A stretch of DNA of 32,419 nucleotides, taken from the IMG/VR virus record IMGVR_UViG_3300019889_000027, positions 1 to 32,419 of that record. One strand, 5' to 3'. The position numbers and the translations under genes were made by a program. The notes beneath the pieces were generated by a model. The model was not told where the DNA came from and did not search any database. It saw only the letters and a program-made list of their open reading frames with translations. Positions 29,799-32,419 of this stretch are shown in pieces; position 1 is the stretch's first letter, and each line of letters begins with the position of its first letter. Origin of the DNA: a virus.

Positions 29799-30443
29799 CT
29801 ACCCGGGCGGCCTCGTTGGGGGCGCTGTGCCGCCTAACGTCGCCAGTATCATGCTTGCCATTTGCCTTTCTTCGCGGCTGGCATTGGGATCCGCGAGCAC
29901 GGCTCGGTAGTCGTCCAGATTCAGGGCGACATCGTAGTAGTGGTTAATCGGTGGAAGCGCGCGCCAGGCCGCGGAGTAATTCGTGGCTCGCCGCCTTTCG
30001 CGGGTCTCCGGCCGCCGCGGCCTGGTTTCGCCAGAGGGCGACGTAAGTCGTTCTTGGTAATTCTTCCTATTAAGGCGACCGGACATTTTTGTCCCCTCGG
30101 AGCGGACTGGGCCGGCGCCTGGCGGGTAGGTCTCGACCAGGACGAAATGGTCGCCGTGGCCGGTCCGGGCGACCCGGCGAAGGATACCGAGCGCAAGGAG
30201 CTGGGCCATCCACCGCCGGACGGTGCGCAGATCCACCCCGTAATACTCGGCCGCGCGCTTGTAGCGGAAGAACGTGTGCCCCTTCAGCCACTGCATCCGC
30301 TTGGCGTAAATCAGCATGCGGTAGACCGCTCCCGGAAGCACTTTGCGCCAGGCGTCGAGTATTCCCTTCCCTAGCGGTACGAACGGTACTTGCGGCGCAA
30401 AATTAAGGGCTTGCGCGCCGCCGTTTTCTGATAAGATTTCCAT
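29799..30443 (-). CDS. Winged-helix plasmid replication initiator-like protein
   Basis: 214 residues. PGAVYRMLIYAKRMQWLKGHTFFRYKRAAEYYGVDLRTVRRWMAQLLALGILRRVARTG is a helix-turn-helix/wing module like that in plasmid and phage replication initiators. A basic linker and a C-terminal helix (LDDYRAVLADPNASREERQMASMIL) follow. It heads a leftward operon, divergent from parA, with its leader opposite a strong plus-strand terminator. Probably the plasmid-mode Rep; a transcription factor is the alternative. 29640-29798 holds no gene I can support. Confidence 0.6.
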   Translation of the reverse strand: MEILSENGGAQALNFAPQVPFVPLGKGILDAWRKVLPGAVYRMLIYAKRMQWLKGHTFFRYKRAAEYYGVDLRTVRRWMAQLLALGILRRVARTGHGDHFVLVETYPPGAGPVRSEGTKMSGRLNRKNYQERLTSPSGETRPRRPETRERRRATNYSAAWRALPPINHYYDVALNLDDYRAVLADPNASREERQMASMILATLGGTAPPTRPPG

Positions 30444-30532
30444 GTTGGGTTTGGCCGCCTTTCACCGGCCGACTGCATACACTTCGGGCGCTGCTCTGGT
30501 AGGCCGAGCCCGGGTGGACAGAACGAATTAAG

Positions 30533-30566
30533 CGGCTTAGGTGTTATCAGCACCTAGGCCGTTTTT
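30533..30566 (+). terminator. Strong rho-independent terminator, plus strand
   Basis: CGGC-T-TAGGTG pairs with CACCTA-G-GCCG around TTATCAG, followed by TTTTTAATTT. It lies opposite the Rep leader, 167 bases upstream of parA. No plus-strand gene precedes it, so it may end a short RNA antisense to the Rep leader. Confidence 0.65.
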
Positions 30567-30677
30567 AATTTCAGCTCACAGTATTGTGCTCACTGCCGCA
30601 CAGTATACACCCCAAACAATAGTGCCGAGAATTGTTCTAAGTACTATCGTTTCTTGCGCTTCACTCTCGGTGGTGTT

Positions 30678-30713
30678 AGGCTCCCAAGTGGGCGTCTAAC
30701 GTGACGCCTTGCT
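30678..30713. repeat. 12-bp iterons upstream of parA (3 units)
   Basis: AGGCTCCC at 30678, GGGCGTCT at 30690 and TGACGCCT at 30702, in 12-bp register, match the GGRCGYCC core (6 to 7 of 8 each). They end about 20 bases before the parA ATG, an ideal place for autoregulation. Confidence 0.6.
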
Positions 30714-30733
30714 AATCAAAAACGGGAGCTCAA

Positions 30734-31450
30734 ATGATTGTGGTTGTAGGGGGGATAAAGGGTGGCAGCGGCAAGACTACCGCGGCAACAAACCTCGCCG
30801 TGATGCGCGCCACCAGCGGAGTGGACCTGTTGCTGGTCGACGCCGACGGTGATCAGGAGACAGCTTACGACTTCACCCAGCAGCGCAGCGAGCGCATGGA
30901 TGGCGACGCCGGCTATACGACGATCAAACTCGACGGGGCGGCGGTCCGGACGCAGGTCTTGCGCCTCGCCGACAAATACGAGGACGTGATCATCGACACC
31001 GGCGGCCGGGACAGCACCAGCCAGCGAGCGGCTCTGGGCATCGCCGACCTTCTCCTGGTACCCTTCGTGCCCAGGTCCTTCGATATCTGGACACTGGAAA
31101 AGGTCGCCCAACTCGTCGGCGAAATGCGGCAAGCCAATCTCAAGCTCAAGGCGTGGACGTTCCTGAACCGGGCGGATCCGCGCGGGCAAGAAAACGACCT
31201 GGCTGCCGAGGCGCTTAAGGATGCGCCAGGCCTGGAATTCATCAACGTGTCGGTAGGCACTCGCAAGGCGTTCGGCAACGCCGCGGCCGAGGGCCTGGCT
31301 GTCCACGAGCTCAAGAATCCGGACCCGAAAGCGGTCGAGGAAATATCGGCTTTGTATAGTCATATTTATGGCGTATCCTGGACGTCCGGCGTGACGTCCA
31401 AGGGGGCGTCCAGTCAGGCGTCCACAGGGACACCCAAGGGGGCATTGTAA
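30734..31450 (+). CDS. parA: ParA-family partition ATPase
   Basis: 238 residues, RBS GGGAG. Deviant Walker A KGGSGKTT (about 9-16), LLLVDADGDQETA (about 34-46), and DVIIDTGGRDS (Walker B, about 85-95) define ParA/MinD. There is no N-terminal HTH, so it is the small type that works with a small DNA-binding partner rather than a ParB of the large type. The last 23 residues (from about 216) have four-residue periodicity and coincide with iterons. The downstream RHH gene is the likely adaptor. Confidence 0.9.
   Translation: MIVVVGGIKGGSGKTTAATNLAVMRATSGVDLLLVDADGDQETAYDFTQQRSERMDGDAGYTTIKLDGAAVRTQVLRLADKYEDVIIDTGGRDSTSQRAALGIADLLLVPFVPRSFDIWTLEKVAQLVGEMRQANLKLKAWTFLNRADPRGQENDLAAEALKDAPGLEFINVSVGTRKAFGNAAAEGLAVHELKNPDPKAVEEISALYSHIYGVSWTSGVTSKGASSQASTGTPKGAL
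31380..31439. repeat. 12-bp iterons in the 3' end of parA (5 units)
   Basis: GGACGTCC, TGACGTCC, GGGCGTCC, AGGCGTCC and GGACACCC start at 31380, 31392, 31404, 31416 and 31428, exactly 12 bp apart. They encode the C-terminal TSG-TSK-ASS-AST-TPK repeats of ParA. Confidence 0.75.
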
Positions 31451-31452
31451 AG

Positions 31453-31779
31453 ATGGCACTCACAAGAAAACCAACCAGAACGGCAGACCCGGCGGATATC
31501 AACCGGCTGATTCGGAAAGGTAGGAGCAAGCCGAGCCGAGAGCAAAGGCGCGGGATGCTGAAGATCAGTCTGCGCGTCCCGTTGAGCTGGGTGGATCGAA
31601 TCGATGCGCTTGTCAAAGTGCACGAACCGCCGCCGGTCGATCCCTTGTCGCTCACCAAACCGTTGCCGAAGTACACCCGGCATGACTGGCTGCTCGATGC
31701 GCTTAGGGATAAGCTCGAACGAGAGAAGAGTCAGGGACGGACAGAGTTGAGTCCGACGCCGACGGCCGAGGGGGAATGA
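31453..31779 (+). CDS. RHH-type partition adaptor (ParB-like role)
   Basis: 108 residues, starting 2 bases after the parA stop. The basic N-terminus (RKPTRTADPADINRLIRKGRSKPSREQRR) precedes an RHH-like core: strand GMLKISLRVPLSWVDRIDALVK, a long Pro-rich loop, then helix TRHDWLLDALRDKLERE. Small RHH proteins encoded after small ParAs bind centromere iterons and stimulate the ATPase through a basic N-terminus. The match to that plan is good, but the loop is unusually long. Confidence 0.65.
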   Translation: MALTRKPTRTADPADINRLIRKGRSKPSREQRRGMLKISLRVPLSWVDRIDALVKVHEPPPVDPLSLTKPLPKYTRHDWLLDALRDKLEREKSQGRTELSPTPTAEGE

Positions 31780-32243
31780 TGTTGCGTGTCCCGGACGCCC
31801 AAGTGGACGCCCACGCGGGCGTCCCAATAGAAGTCATCGTCTACGCTCTCTATGCGGGCAGGGAAGCGCCCCAACCGTTTTATATCGGAAAATCACGGCA
31901 ACCAGCAGCACGTCTCAATCAGCATCGCCGTCGATTTGGTGCCGATACGGAAATGAAAGTGTTGCAGCGCCGCTTTGAAGGAGAGAGCGTCGACCAAGCT
32001 GAAGCGCGTTGGATCGCGCACTTTATCAAGAACGGCCATTCCGTACGTAACCTGGCCAAGCTTCCCAGATCGGAGGCACGCACACGACTCACCCTGGATA
32101 TACCGATCGCTCTCCATAGACAGTTGAAATCGAAGAGTGGCCGCAAAGGAGTCGATATTCGTGAAGTTGTGCAATCGTTGATCGAAAAGTGGGTCAGCGA
32201 CCTGGACGCCCACCGTGACGCCCGAAAGGACTCCACTCCATGA
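31776..32243 (+). CDS. GIY-YIG nuclease domain fused to an RHH-like domain
   Basis: 155 residues from the ATG at 31776 (overlap with the previous stop; a second ATG follows at 31779). GIY-YIG elements are VIVYALY (Tyr23), PFYIGKS (Tyr36), RLNQH (Arg46), AEARWI (Glu76) and RNL (Asn92). From about 103, TRLTLDIPIALHRQLKSKSGRKGVDIREVVQSLIEKWV reads as a ribbon-helix-helix. The RHH could direct the nuclease to iterons that lie in its own gene. A third gene of this kind in a par operon is unusual. Confidence 0.75.
   Translation: MMLRVPDAQVDAHAGVPIEVIVYALYAGREAPQPFYIGKSRQPAARLNQHRRRFGADTEMKVLQRRFEGESVDQAEARWIAHFIKNGHSVRNLAKLPRSEARTRLTLDIPIALHRQLKSKSGRKGVDIREVVQSLIEKWVSDLDAHRDARKDSTP
31793..31828. 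repeat. 12-bp iterons in the 5' end of the GIY-YIG gene (3 units)
   Basis: GGACGCCC at 31793, GGACGCCC at 31805 and GGGCGTCC at 31817, in exact 12-bp register and all fitting GGRCGYCC. They encode residues about 6-17 (PDAQ-VDAH-AGVP). Confidence 0.75.
32204..32239. repeat. 12-bp iterons in the 3' end of the GIY-YIG gene (3 units)
   Basis: GGACGCCC at 32204, TGACGCCC at 32216 and the weaker GGACTCCA at 32228 keep the 12-bp register. They encode the last residues (about 143-155) and end just before the next ATG. Confidence 0.65.
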
Positions 32244-32419
32244 GAGGGGCAGGGAACTCAACCGTCCAACTAGCGTTTCGGATCTGGGTAGACGGCAAGA
32301 TGGTGGTCAACGAGAGCCACGCTATCCCCGATCCGGAACTCGAACAGTTCCTGAACAGTTTGGGCGAAAAGCACGTCCGGCTGGTGGCGGACAAAAACTT
32401 CATGTCGGAGATCGAGTTT
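32240..32419 (+). CDS. Hypothetical protein, 3' partial
   Basis: ATG at 32240 overlaps the GIY-YIG stop (ATGA); open to the window edge for 60 residues (FRIWVDGKMVVNESHAIPDPELEQFLNSLGEKHVRLVADKNFMSEIEF). Fourth gene of the par operon. No family recognised from this fragment. Confidence 0.55.
   Translation, partial: MRGAGNSTVQLAFRIWVDGKMVVNESHAIPDPELEQFLNSLGEKHVRLVADKNFMSEIEF

Noticed and set aside
30716-31459. 247-residue minus-strand ORF opposite parA
   Set aside because: ParA motifs on the plus strand are unambiguous.

Overview
The window looks like one side of the genome of a tailed phage that can live as a plasmid (a phage-plasmid) in a high-GC bacterium. Short zinc-ribbon proteins of the HDWGWPR...CARCG type and a DUF3309-like membrane peptide fit Acidobacteriota or Proteobacteria, but the host cannot be fixed from the sequence. 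No integrase, transposase, rRNA or CRISPR array is visible, and I recognised no tRNA gene. Head, portal and terminase genes must lie outside the window.

Layout: (1) 2-12362, plus strand: a contractile-tail (myovirus-type) module in canonical order. It holds sheath, tube, tail assembly chaperone with a -1 frameshift extension, tape measure, Dit-like protein, baseplate plug, hub, Gp138-type spike, gp25-like wedge, gpJ/gp47, DUF2612, tail fibre, a DUF4376-like fibre-assembly protein, and a fibre carrying an SGNH hydrolase. (2) 12414-14476: a translationally coupled lysis block with a glucosaminidase and several one-TM proteins. (3) 14477-15873: a regulatory switch with terminator-like hairpins, two divergent ribbon-helix-helix (RHH) genes and two 18-bp operator-like palindromes overlapping candidate promoters. 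(4) 15874-24679: a tightly packed early operon with a RecE-like PD-(D/E)XK nuclease, a Sak4-like ATPase, many small zinc-binding or unknown proteins, a VRR-NUC nuclease, a DUF1376 replication protein with a built-in 12-bp repeat array, and a HAD phosphatase. (5) 24691-28562: accessory cargo, mainly three toxin-antitoxin loci (AbrB/Doc, Gp49/HTH, BrnT/CopG plus a BrnA-type antitoxin). (6) 28579-32419: a plasmid maintenance region with a leftward operon headed by a winged-helix Rep-like protein and a rightward parA - RHH - GIY-YIG/RHH operon.

The most interesting signal is a family of 12-bp iterons (core GGRCGYCC) in exact 12-bp register. Five clusters are visible: upstream of parA, inside the 3' end of parA, inside the 5' end and the 3' end of the GIY-YIG gene, and about 5 kb away next to a DUF3309-like gene. 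I infer that they are the centromere and operator sites of the partition system. A second, unrelated 12-bp array (GGCCGG) followed by AT-rich 7-bp repeats lies inside the DUF1376 gene and resembles the lambda-O style of an origin inside an initiator gene. Family names rest on reading the protein sequences; no database search was run.
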